Shown one piece after another: positions 22,246 to 33,091 of a stretch of 64,000 bases of DNA; position 1 is the stretch's first letter, and every line of letters begins with the position of its first letter. The DNA lies in NCBI GenBank assembly GCA_037892935.1, contig JAYXKI010000004.1, positions 434,001-498,000 on the forward strand, written 5' to 3'. The notes beneath the pieces are model-generated. The model did not search any database. It saw only the letters and a program-made list of their open reading frames with translations, and was not told the origin of the DNA. The translations under genes were made by a program, and so were the position numbers. The stretch comes from Phlebopus portentosus. Taxonomy: Eukaryota; Basidiomycota; Agaricomycetes; Boletales; Boletinellaceae.

Positions 22246-24315
22246 TTAATAGCCTCCATAGGCATCTTCATCGGAGTAGACAGTCTCCGGACGCTTGGGA
22301 ACTGGGACCTTGGGAGCCTCGGTTTTAAAGTTTTCGGTCTTCGGAACTTCGATCCTGACCTCAGCTTGATTCGTGGTCTGGGCAGACGGCGCAACATCCG
22401 TCCTCGTAGCGGACTCATCCTTTCCAATAAACCCGATTTCGACGGGAGTCTCGTGTCCATCATGAGCACGCGCTTCTAAGCCCTCGACAAATTGGGCACG
22501 CTGAGGCGAGGTTGTGACGGGGCTCAACGGAGGTAAATCAACCTTCGGCGATGCGCGACCGCTGGCCACATCAAATGATCCCTTACGAGGCGATGGCGTC
22601 ACGGGAAAGTTATAAGCAACGGGCGAGAACGAGCCGCTCATCATCCTAATTTCAGGAAGCGACGGAGGCATTGACGGCACGCGAGATGCTGGCTCTGGAG
22701 CAGAGTGGAATTCGGATGAGGGACGCGAGGGCTCAAGCTTTTCATCCTTCTTGAATGCAACGGCACCTGCACTACTCTGAATAGTGTTCAACTGATGATC
22801 CTCGAAAGGCGATACAAACGGCGCGGAATTTCTAATCTGCGTAGAGAGCGGGTTACCTTGGTTCACGCGGTTGATGGCCTCCGTTTCGTCAGCTTCGGAA
22901 ACTTGCTGAAGCGACTTGGGAGGCGGGATGTTCAGCTGCTTTGAGATTGCCTCGTACTGCGCCGCTTGGAAGGGCGTAACACTTGCGCGAGTCAGGTAAT
23001 CAGGATTCTCGTCCGGATGCAAAACCGAATTGTTGCGTGCAAGCATGGAAGCCGCAGCATTCGATGGTACACGAACAAGATTACCATGAGCATCATAAGC
23101 TGCGCCTCCGTAGGATGCGATGGTGGCCGGTGAACCCACTGGAGACTGAGATGTCAGATTGTGATACGGAGACGCATTCGCATAATGCACCGCCGGGGCC
23201 TGGGACGTCGCAGGACTAGGAACGTACATGCCAGGTGTAAATGACGGAGACGAATGTGACGCATAGTCGCTGAACGGATTAGCAGTGCCATAAGAGTTAC
23301 TGCTTGATTGGTATGTCGTGGGTATAGCAGCAAACGCAGTGATGTTCTGGTTGTGCCGTTCAAACATCGTTGGAGGACGAGGTCCACCACGTCCGCTGCT
23401 ATTGCCTCGTTGCAAGGACGCGTCGTCATCTCTAAGCATGACTGACTGCCGCTTGAATCCATCAGGGTCATATTCATCCTGCTTTCGGTTCCGACGGCGC
23501 TTTCAAGAACGGTTTAATCGAAAGTCAAGGCTGCAAACACAGATGGGCTTACAACGAAAAACATGACCAGACTAACTATCACAACAGCACCGACGATACC
23601 AGCTGCCGCTATGCCGACAGCTCCTGCTGTAGTGATTCCAGATGATTCTGTCCCGCTTGATGTTGGAGAGGCTGCCGACCCAAGCGAGGTGCCGGAAGAC
23701 ACAGCAGCAGGAGAGCTGACGGTTAGCGTAACTCGCGCTGTTGTCTGATCGCTCGTCGCAAGAGTAGCGGTTGGAGTCGTCGTCTATTATGCACATGAAG
23801 ATTTATGTTGGTAATGAGTATATGCGAAAGAAATCAACATAATATAGAATATATATATGAACGAACCGTGGGAGTGATCGAAGATCTTGTGCTCGAAATA
23901 GAAGTAGTCGTGCTGCTACTGGAAGTGCTTTGAACGACAGTTGTGCTGATGCTACTGCTCGGTGTCGTCGCCACGACCGATGACGACGTTGTTTGAGACG
24001 GCGTCGGCGTCAAAGTTGAGCTCGAAATGGTAGGTGTCGTGATGAGAGTGGTCGATGCCACAGAGCTCGCTGCTGCCGTAAGAAAAAGAAAAAGAGTTTT
24101 AGGAATTCGATATACTTACTCGTTTCCCTGGTCGCGATTGTACTGGTGGATTCTGCGTCAACAGACCTTGTCGAGGTGGCAGTCTCTGCGTCCTCCGTTT
24201 CAGTTGTCCAGACTGCAGTCGGCGAAAATCGAGCTTTGAGAACATTCGACAGACCACGGTGCGCGCGACGCGCCATGCGGAACCGCTTGATAAGCATGCT
24301 CTCTGGGAACAACAT
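22246..24315 (-). CDS. Mid2-like Ser/Thr-rich transmembrane protein with long cytoplasmic tail
   Basis: Four exons (24315-24120, 24072-23867, 23783-23553, 23499-22246) close in phase to 628 residues. The N-terminal part is a Ser/Thr-rich, probably O-mannosylated stalk (TTPTISSSTLTPTPSQTTSS), followed by one membrane span (GAVGIAAAGIVGAVVIVSLV MFFV). Then come the basic stop-transfer RRRNRKQDEYDPDGFKRQSV and a ~400-residue disordered cytoplasmic tail with many SP/TP sites, ending DEDAYGGY. Such proteins act as wall-stress sensors or polarity factors in fungi, but the sequence alone does not prove this. The start at 24315 (MLFPESMLIKRFRMARR) shows no clear signal peptide; an unrecognised upstream exon may supply one. 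Confidence 0.77.
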
Positions 24316-25084
24316 ATTCTAAGCCTTGATCACAGGAATACAAGTCTTATGTTCTAGATGAACTTGAGATCGAGGAAGCGTGAAGCAAACGTATGTAGTA
24401 GTGAGCGTTCTGGTGAAAAAGAGAGACAGATGTAAAGACCGTGGGGATCGTAAGAGACAGAAGAAAATCCAGCGCCGATGAAGACGAAATCGTCAACGAC
24501 GGGCGCGGCAGAGGATGGCTGGAGGGAAAAGAGGTCTGGGGAGCAAGAGGAGACAAGCTGAAGCTGAAGCTGGGTCGCTTGAAAAAGACAATATTATGTC
24601 ACAATTCGGCTATCCCCGCGTACCTCCGGGTCGGGTCGAGGCCCGGCTCACCCCCTAACCCTCACAAGCAGAACTGATGCCATGGACCAGAATCCATCGT
24701 CCTTTGCCTCGATTTCGCCACTACCAACCAGCATGCATCTTCACCATGCTGATCTTTGAGCAACTTTCCTGCATCAAAGATCCTCCCCCAGTGCTTATGA
24801 TAATCATCTCAATCAGGCATGCCAGCTCCCTCGACCGAAAATTTGCGTGTAGTTCAAACTCCATCGAGCATCTTTCCATCAGTTCGAGCTGCATATAATA
24901 AGCCCTTAATCTATCATCTCTTGTTTGGGCCCATAAATATGGCTTTGAGAAGGACAAGAACCATGTCCACCTGACGGTCAGGCTGATGTCTATTAATATT
25001 GGTATGGCGTCCTCGTGTTCATATAATATGCATAGGCATTAGCACCAGGCAATTCCTGCGCTTGCACAATCCACTCACTGCTCA

Positions 25085-26081
25085 TATCGTCTTCCCGATA
25101 CCTATCCTGTGCGTCTGTGGAAACTCCGTTTTGCGTCAAGGAACCTTTCACCCCGAACGAATACGCGGACGTCATTCTACGTGCGTGCGACGGATTCGAC
25201 TTCTACGTCACGAAAGATTTCCTCGTAATGGCTTCTCCCATATTCAAGGACATGTTCTTGCTCCCACAGCCGACACAGTCTACTGGACGAATCGAGGCTT
25301 TGAACCTGCCAGTCGTCGATATTGCGGAACGTGGAAACATTACAGACTCTTTTCTGTGCTTCATCTATCCGATAGACGAGCCAGAATTACCTCGAACTCA
25401 TTTCCGGCGCCCTTATCGCGGCCCAGAAATACACGATGCATTGTGCTCTCAAATGGGCCAAAACTTTTATTCGCACGATGTGTTCAGGTGACGGTAGTGC
25501 CGTTTTGCAGGCTTTCACATTAGCATGTAACCTTCGCCTTGAGGACGAAGCTCGGCTCGCCGCGTGAATAGTCTCCAATACCATCTGTTAGGGAAGCCAT
25601 TGATTCATTCCTTAGACTCAGCATCCGGAAGAGCACTGTTGAATCTTTTCAAGTATCACAATGAGATCGGGAAGAGGATACTCAGGCTATTCTCTACTAT
25701 CTTCACACTACCTACCTCCATCGTAGAAGCCTTTTCTTGCTTCGTCTGCCGTGGCACGAAAGTCGGAACGTGCGGGCCGCTGCCGCAATGGTGGACAAAT
25801 ATATGCGCAGATATCGCTGGTAGTATACGCAACGTCACAAGCGGTCTACCAACGGATTTTCAATGGAGTACTTCATGTGCAGAGTTTTATCTGTACCTCA
25901 GTGCCATTATTGTATGCAGCGTGTTCTCTGCAAGAACGCGGATAATATGCTTTACAATGTTTTGCGAGCAGAAATGAAGAATGTAGCGTCTCAGGTTTGC
26001 TTTGATTTTCTTTGTCAATTTGCTAGCCGCTTATGGTTCACTTAGGTCAAATTCGAATTGCCGTGGAAGCATGTCCCGTAA
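25085..26081 (+). pseudogene. BTB/POZ pseudogene copy A
   Basis: First of five plus-strand BTB copies. Reads FCVKEPFTPNEYADVILRAC, DGFDFYVTKDFLVMASPIFK and LNLPVVDIAERGNITDSFL, then shifts frame near 25395 through a 2-nt deletion relative to copy C. It continues in another frame (IAAQKYTMHCALKWAKTFI, LACNLRLEDEARLAA), meets a stop (TGA) near 25563 and shifts again (LLNLFKYHNEIGKRILRLF). The start codon seems lost: the position of the ATG in copy D is changed here. The family's last intron (GTTTGC...CTTAG, about 25997-26045) is kept and joins to VKFELPWKHVP. Pseudogene by direct comparison among paralogues. Confidence 0.75.
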
Positions 26082-26245
26082 ATTCTCAGTAGTTTTATGG
26101 ATAATGCGGGAATAGTTTCCACTTTTATTTTTTAATCTAAAACTTTTTTCAGATTATCAACTAAGGTCCCTACATGTCCGGTTGTTACGAACCTTTCTTT
26201 TATAAGCGATAGCGACAATGAAGATGAAGAAACGGAAGACGAAAG

Positions 26246-26281
26246 GAAAAAAAAAAAAAAAAAAAAAGAAAGAAAGAAAGA
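26246..26281. repeat. A-tract followed by AAAG microsatellite
   Basis: About 22 consecutive A then several GAAA/AAAG units on the plus strand, 165 bp past the end of BTB copy A. It might be a simple repeat or a decayed retroposon tail; copy A itself is not a processed copy because it retains an intron. Confidence 0.8.
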
Positions 26282-26699
26282 ACGTCTAGACGCATCAAGT
26301 GCTTGTCCTAAGTCCTTCGTTGTCAGACTCAGTAAATCGTAGCCAGGGCCTCTGTTTGGACCTATCCATTGACGCAAATGATTCCCTCGCCGATATTTGA
26401 ACTGACTAAGATGTCCGACAAAATCTCAATCGATCAATGTCATTACCAAATTCGGAGAGCATCAAACTTCTCTGCTTAGCTAAATCTTGCGAAGCATTTT
26501 CATGAAGGTGGGATAATTAATTGACAAGTGGTGCTCCTAGCCATACAAGAACTTACAGTCACGTTGGGTCAGTGACTGAATTCTTGGGCGTTTAAGCGCC
26601 TTGCAGTATCCCCGTGTTGGCACGCTATATGCCAATATCAAGCTCTCAACGTTCGATCAACCTGGAAGTGCGCGATCCCCTCTCGTCGCTTTGCCTCAC

Positions 26700-27564
26700 A
26701 GTGCAATCGAAGATATTTCCGATGCTACAGAACCAGCCTTGGCTTTCTGCGTCCAGGAGCCCTTTACACCTAATGACTATCCTCTGGTCAAGCGACGGGT
26801 TTAGCTTCTACGCTATCAAGGGCCTGCTCTCGATGACTTCGCCGATATTCCGAGATGTGTTCTCTCGTCCCCTCGGCACCATGTTCGCAGGAGGACCCGA
26901 GGAGCGGAATTTACCGGCCGTGGATATTGCAGAATGAGGAATTGTTACAAATGGTCTTCTGCGCTATATATGCCCGGTGGACGAACTTGTTCTGAACATC
27001 GAACTCGCCTTCGATGTTCTTCTTGCAGCACAGAAATACGAGATGCATCGAACTCTTTCGTAGGCCAAACATGCTATTCGCATGTTATTCCCCGCTGCTG
27101 ACGAAAGTACTGTTTTGCAATCGCATGCGTAGCGAGCAACAACATCTAGAGGACGAGATTTGCATTACCGCACGAGAGAGTCTCGAATGGAATCTCATGA
27201 GGTCGCCCTTCATCCACCTACTACATTCATCTTCCGGAAGTATCCGCCGAAGCCGCGGACATTATTCATTGTACCGCCGAAAACTGCCATGCGGATCACA
27301 ATTGCAAGGTTCGCTTCTCTGAGAAACGGGTTTCAGTACCGAAGATCGGATTTTCGAGGAAAGCGAGTGCATTCGAGTGGTTGCAACGAGTGCAAGCGCC
27401 GTTTTAAGAAAAGCTCTAACGAACTCCTCAAAATATTGAAAAGAGAAATAGAGAATCTAGTATCTCAGATGCGTTCTTACCATATTCAAGTGTCTATTTC
27501 AAAATTAGTACTGAATAGGTCGAATTAGAAATGCCATGGAAGGATAATCATTAGCGAATCGTCA
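26700..27564 (+). pseudogene. BTB/POZ pseudogene copy B
   Basis: Reads FCVQEPFTPNDYP, then shifts frame into SSDGFSFYAIKGLLSMTSPI and FRDVFSRPLGTMFAGG. In-frame TGA at 26936 (after AVDIAE) and TAG near 27061 interrupt it, with further shifts before the C-terminal part (SSNELLKILKREIENLVSQ). The final intron's donor has changed from GT to AT (CAGATGCG at about 27469) while the acceptor and last exon (VELEMPWKD, stop 27562-27564) remain. Upstream DNA from about 26310 is also duplicated at 27860-28210, so the whole unit, promoter included, was copied. Confidence 0.78.
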
Positions 27565-28238
27565 TGGTTATGGAGCCGCCTCTCCTCGTTGGTGTCGAGT
27601 AGACACACCTGCACGGTACAGGATAACTTCGAGTTACCCGTGCGTTCATGTATATGTATCTGTTGCTCGATCGCCAAGCGACCTTTTTTGCGATCAGGGC
27701 ATCACAATTTTGAGAAGAATGCGTTCAACGTCTCATGTACGTCCTCTGAGTTATATTCGTTCTGATGTTATTCATTTTCGTTCGTGGTCTGTCTCAGTTG
27801 TAGAACATTGAGTCTGATAGATATTACTAGCGCGTCTTATGTAATGCCATTATCGCACCAGACTCAGTAGATTGTGAACAGGGCCTAGTATGCTTCGTCT
27901 ACTACGTTGATGCAAATAACAAACGATTTAACTCCTTTCGGCTATGTCCAATATACGACATTAATTGAGCTATCAAATATTCGGCTTTGCTTCTGAGCCA
28001 GAATACGAGAAGCATTTCCATGAAGGTGGGATAACTGATTGAGAAGCGGTGCTCCCAGGGCAGTTTCTCAAGGGATTGACAGTCCCATTGGACCAGCTAT
28101 TAGTTCTTGGGCATCTAAATGCCTTGCAGCATCCTCGTGTTGGCATGCTATATTATATCGACCTCTCAATGTTTCCGGTCGACATCGAATTCCGCAATCC
28201 CCACCTTGGTCACTTTATCTCACTCTTTAAACGACGAT

Positions 28239-29252
28239 ATGACCGATGATATCGAACCAGTATCGACTTTCTGCGTTCAGGACCCCTTTACCGTGAATGA
28301 CTATGCGGACGTTATCCTCCGTTCCAGTGATGGGTTCAGTTTCTACGCTATAAAGTACCTCCTCTCGACGACATCGCCGATATTCCGAGATTTGTTCTCC
28401 CGTCCCAAAGCCACCATACACGCAGGACAAGTCGGGGAATGGAATTTGCCAGTCGTCGATATCACAGAATCCGGCATTGTTACCGACGCTCTACTCCGAT
28501 ACCTGTATCCGGTCGACGATCCAGACTTGACCGTCGAACTCGCTTTCGACGTTCTTCTTGCGACCCAGAAGTACGAAATTCAACATGCTCTCAGGTTGGC
28601 CAAGAAGGCTATTCGCGCTCTATGCTCGGTGGACGAGAGCGCTGCTCTGCGCACCTTCGCTTTAGCGAGCCGACACCGCTTGGAAAACGAGATTCGTTTT
28701 GCTGCTCAAGAAAGCCTCAAATATTGTCTTCTAAAATCTCCGCAAATCCATCTAGCTAGCTATAGATCCATCTTCTGGGAGGGCTATCCTGGTTCTTTCC
28801 CAATACCATAACGAAGTTGCGAATAGAGTTGCCGATGTGTTCCTTCGGAGTCCCGATGCTTTGAAAGGATTTATCCTATGCGAAGGGTGCTCTAACACAG
28901 AAAGCCCATATTTACCGAGATATAAAGTCTTATCGACTTGGTGGACGAACTTATGTCAAGATATGACTCAATTAAAGAGGGCGTCCATTTGCGGTCCCTT
29001 ATCAGAAAATGGGATTTCGGTAGCCGACATTTCGAGGCGAGTAAATTCGGCGGGATGCCACAGTTGCAACTACCGATTTCTTCAGGAAGGGCCTGAAAAG
29101 TTTGTAAAGAATTTGAAAGGTGCTATGGAGGAAACAGCTTCTAAGGTGAATTCTTACACAAACCCGGCGTTCTTTTCGAGGCTGATCCCGTTCGACAGGT
29201 CACATTCCATATACCGTGGGAGGATGCTCAGTACTACAGTAGTTGTGGATGA
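28239..29252 (+). pseudogene. BTB/POZ copy C: intact BTB domain, frameshifted C-terminus
   Basis: Best preserved member of the plus-strand array. From ATG 28239 the frame is open to 28811: FCVQDPFTVNDYADVILRSS, DGFSFYAIKYLLSTTSPIFR, LPVVDITESGIVTDALLRYL and YEIQHALRLAKKAIRALCSV. Between about 28755 and 28800 there are 7 extra nucleotides relative to copy D, so the frame ends at TAA. The family sequence continues out of frame as QYHNEVANRVADVFLR, WWTNLCQDMTQL and MEETASK, then the conserved last intron and VTFHIPWEDAQYYSSCG (stop 29250-29252). A truncated 190-residue BTB-only protein could still be made; full-length function is unlikely. Confidence 0.7.
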
Positions 29253-29386
29253 TGCTGATGACTAATGTTGTGGGGCCTGATTGTTTGTCCTCGTTGCTGT
29301 CGAGTATGAATGAGAGTATGAGCGCATGCATGTGTTGTTTGTGTATACTTGTACTCACATATATGTACATCTGTTGATACAACCAA

Positions 29387-29512
29387 CACAGGGGGCAGAA
29401 TTACGTTTCTGAGCCGCTTATATGAAACAGAAATGGAAAGCTCGGAGGATTGGTTGGTTTTCAGTTCTGGATCGAATTGTTCAGGTTCAGAAATACGGCT
29501 TTGCCCCCTGTG
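29387..29512. mobile_element. 126-bp MITE copy 1 (hAT-like)
   Basis: Ends CACAGGGGGCAGAATTACG and CGGCTTTGCCCCCTGTG are inverted repeats: 11 bp perfect, then imperfect to about 30 bp (TTTCTGAGCC against TTTCTGAACC). It is flanked by CAACCAA on both sides (29380-29386 and 29513-29519), readable as an 8-bp duplication CAACCAAC depending on where the end is placed. An 8-bp duplication would fit the hAT superfamily. Too short to code. A related copy lies at 41169-41298. Confidence 0.85.
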
Positions 29513-29672
29513 CAACCAACAGTACCCGATTGCTACATCTGGTGCTACCTGCTTTATAGCTAGTACTTACTAGCGTCCAGTTCGATGCTGTCTCAACCTT
29601 GAATTCACTTTTTTCTCATCCTTCACCGTGCTTATACATAGTCTGTCTGTCTCACTTCTCAAGATCGACAGC

Positions 29673-30468
29673 ATGTCCGATGCTATATGTACTGCGTCAT
29701 CCACGGAAGCATTTTTCTACGTCGCAGCCCCTTTCACGACCAACGAGAATGCAGACGTCATCCTGCGAACAAGCAATGGGTTTGACTTCTATGTCGTCAG
29801 GGCTGTTCTCAAGATCCTCTCCTGTGTTCAAAGACATGTCCTCCCCTCCATTCCCCAGCCACCGATGCTTTTGGACAAGACTTAACTCGGTGTCTGCCAG
29901 TCATTGATGTCGAGGAATCCGGTGTTATCGCGAATAGCCTTCTACGCTGCATATATCCTGTGTCCAAGTCGCATACGACAGTCAAGGTTGCACCTGATGG
30001 TCTACTTGCAGCGCAGACGTATGAGATGAAAGTCATAATCGACTGGGCAAAAGAAAGTCTTGAATCTCAGTGGAAGGATGGCGAGATTGCTGTTCTTCAG
30101 ACTTTCGCTTAGCAAGTGAGCATTGTCAGGAGCACGAGATTGAAGGCTCAGCATTTGTAAGTCTTCGATTTTGCCTTCCGAATTCATCTTCGATCCATTC
30201 TTTGGACCTTGTACCCGGAAAAATGGTCGCCAGCCTTTTTAAGTATCACAACGAGGTACAAAAGAGGGTCTGCAAACTGTTCACTCACATCTCGAGACTA
30301 CCGGCTAACGTTGCTCAGTTCATCCACTGCAATGATGAAAAGTGCACTGTAAAAGTGGAACTCCATGCTGTATTGAAGGGTGTTCGAGTGCCAAGTTGGT
30401 GGTTGGATATCCGTCAAGGCATGATCACAGCGGGCAAACTGTTATTTAGACCTGGAATAAATTCATAA
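29673..30468 (+). pseudogene. BTB/POZ pseudogene copy D (truncated)
   Basis: Keeps the family start (MSDAICTASSTEAFFYVAAP) and TTNENADVILRTSNGFDFYV, then shifts frame near 29820 (SPVFKDMSS). The middle is degenerate (LLRCIYPVSKSHTTVKV, LAAQTYEMKVIIDWAK) with a stop at 30110-30112, and the C-terminal part SIHSLDLVPGKMVASLFKYH, NEVQKRVCKLFTHISRL and VPSWWLDIRQG ends in unrelated sequence at about 30455. The usual C-terminal block and last intron do not follow directly. Confidence 0.75.
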
Positions 30469-30900
30469 CTAAATGACAAATGAAATTTGAAATAACAAAA
30501 GGGATTAAATTACAAGTAAAGTCATGTGAGAAATGCATAAAGAAATTTGAAATCTCATAAAGGAAAAGATGCTTGCATTTCTCCATGTGTGACATTTTAA
30601 ATTATCCCAAGGAAGACATTTGAAGTATCTTTTGTAATCTTGTCAAGGAAGGCATTGTGCAATCAATCATTCCGATAAAAATCCCCTTCCAGTATGCATT
30701 TTTGGTAGCCTCAAGTAAATCTAATCATTTGGATATGAAACAAAGCAAACTTTTGTAGGCCGAAAGGTACATATGTATATTTATTCTCTTTCCCATTTGA
30801 AATTACTGAGTGATGATCAAATTGCACATGGTCATGGTACTACTTCCTGGAGTGACAAACTTTGCATGTTTAATGATCAATTACCAGTTACATAGAGCTA
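30456..30900. repeat. AT-rich block terminating BTB copy D, possible insertion
   Basis: Sequence composition changes sharply at about 30455 to an AT-rich tract with repeated ATTTGAAAT-like words (30483, 30544, 30615, 30795). No inverted termini or clear target duplication were found by eye. Just after it (30922-30990) the plus strand reads RELVETVLDCLKTKKLQVEF, which loosely resembles the family's C-terminal block with the last intron missing. It may therefore be an insertion into copy D; alternatively a deletion joined unrelated DNA. Confidence 0.4.
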
Positions 30901-31448
30901 GTGACACTACTGTCCAGAGGAGGGAACTCGTGGAGACCGTGCTAGACTGCCTAAAAACGAAAAAGTTGCAAGTCGAATTCGACATTATGTCACTCTTCGG
31001 CTATCATTATTCGGCTATCACTCTTCGGCTATCACCGCATACTTGTGGAGTGGAGATCAACAAATAGGACAATAATGACCCTTTGATCTTGTTTCTGTCG
31101 TCAGCACGCATCTGTCTTTCGTTTTGAGCAATTGTTCTGCATCAAAAAACCCGCACTTTTTTATCATCACTGGGAGATGATCAACTCAGGCCCACCAGTT
31201 CCCTTCTCCTATCCATTAGTGAAATGAATATTTATACAATGAACCGGTCATCTATCATGTTTAGGGAACCATATAGGAACCTGAGAGTCGTCTGGGCCAC
31301 CACTGGAATGCTTGGACATCTAAGCACCTCACAACAGTCTCATGGACGCAACCTATATAAAATCTGTAGGTCCTAGCCGATATCGCCCGTCACTTTATAT
31401 CCCTTCCAAGCTGCACTGGTCACTGCGTCCTACGGGTAGAACGACTAC

Positions 31449-32312
31449 ATGTGCGAAGCCTCGAACTCGGAGCCTCCCTTTTGCGTCCGAGAACCGTTCG
31501 CCGCCAACGAGTTTTCGGATGTCATCCTCCACTCCGGTGATGGATTCTGTCTGTGTGTTTTAATTGGATATTCCGAGATATGTTCTCCCTTCGTCAAGCC
31601 CGCACGCCAGCAGAACCAACCGACCGAGACTCGAATACTGCCAGTCTTGACTATTGAACTCGCCCTTGACGGTTTCCTTGAGGCTCAGAAATATGAAACG
31701 CATCGTGCTCTCAAGTTGGCCAAGGATCCCATTCGCACGTTATGTATGTGATGAAAATGCCAGTATGCGGACGGTCGCGTTGGCAAGTAAACACGGCTTG
31801 GAGGATCAGATTAAATTTGCTGCACGAAAGGCTCAGATGCAATATCGCCTTTCACCTAACTCGTACATTCACGTTCTGGGAAAACAGTACTGCATCTTTT
31901 CTAGTATCAAGGTCCTCGAGCTATTTTTCGTCTCCTCTGATCTACCCGTTGATGCTGCGTATCATCCACTGTGATAAAGGACCCCATTCCGGGACTTACC
32001 AGTTCTTGCATTCCGGCGAGAACAGATGGTTTCGGATACCACTATGGTGGCTCAATGTCCAAAGCATGTCTCAAGCCGAAAGGGTGCTCATGAAAGGAGC
32101 TTTATTGGACAATGGGATCTTGACGGATAATTTGAGGACGCGGACTATGTTTACTGACTGCGGCAAATGCAAGCAGTTTCTTTGTAATCCTGGCAAACTC
32201 GTCAAGATAATGAAGAGAGAAGCGGAGAGTGCAGCATCCCAGGCGAGTTGTTACTCAATTCTAGCATTTATTCGTTGGACAGATCGAGTTTCGGATACCG
32301 TGGAAGGAGTAG
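31449..32312 (+). pseudogene. BTB/POZ pseudogene copy E
   Basis: Starts at ATG 31449 (MCEASNSEPPFCVREPFAAN) and reads FSDVILHSGDGFCLCVL, but the central BTB segment is shortened by deletions and a frame change (FVKPARQQNQPTETRILPVL, LALDGFLEAQKYETHRALK). It stops at TGA 31749-31751, then resumes in other frames (MRTVALASKHGLEDQIKFAA, PLWWLNVQSMSQAERVL, DCGKCKQFLCNPGKLVKIM). The last exon IEFRIPWKE ends at 32312. Its upstream DNA (about 31120-31210) resembles that of copy A (24745-24835). Confidence 0.72.
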
Positions 32313-32339
32313 CCCTCGATAATGCACATGACCATTGAT

Positions 32340-33091
32340 GTCGTGGGGCCATATTAAAAGTATTTGTCTTTTCGTTGATAGGCGCCTAGGAGGAGCACAT
32401 GATCCTTACAGATCCGCGATGCCGATGGGAGAGTTCTCATTCCTTTTGGCGTTGTCCAACTTCGTCCTCATCCTTCTTCGCGCATACGGTCTGCAGTATG
32501 GACAACGATATATTCCATATTATTAGCGCTTCTCCGGTGCAACAGAACTACGAATATTTGAAAGAAGAATTATCGTAAGCAGGCTACGTTGGAGTAAGGA
32601 TGGCCAAATACAGCTCACATCTATGCAGCGACTGCTTAACTTTCGCTCTCCAACTGAAACTGAGAAGATATCTATATCCACCCAGTAGAAATGTAGGTTC
32701 CTTATACATACAACAGGGATCGGCGATTCTTCGCCGTCTCGTGCGGGAACTGTCGAGTCTTGAATTCCCCGGTATGCAATGTCTTCCTGTAGATTACCAT
32801 TATTGGAACTAGTCGAAGGGGAAGCATAGCCTCCCTTTGATGAGACTTGCGGGCATGTGACTGTACCATGTTGTTGTGTCCTCCGTTTGTACATCCGAAT
32901 CCGGAATCACGACGCCTATCGACTATATGCGCTCGCACCCTTTCGAGTATCAGCGGGTTTCTCGTTTTGATTCGGACTGATGTAGACGAACATGGCGGTC
33001 ATTCGAGTAGATGGCCCCGAACCATCCTTTGACGAACACCCCCACCTCGCTGTGGCCTCGTATCATAGCTCTCCCGACTCTGTAATCGGTT
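32340..33091. other. Intergenic region upstream of GT61 gene
   Basis: About 750 bp between the BTB array and the glycosyltransferase. Open frames here carry no recognisable domain. Likely promoter of the downstream gene. Confidence 0.45.

Noticed and set aside
26246..26281. Poly-A tract as proof that BTB copy A is a retrocopy
   Set aside because: Copy A keeps the family's last intron and its upstream DNA is duplicated, so it arose by DNA duplication.
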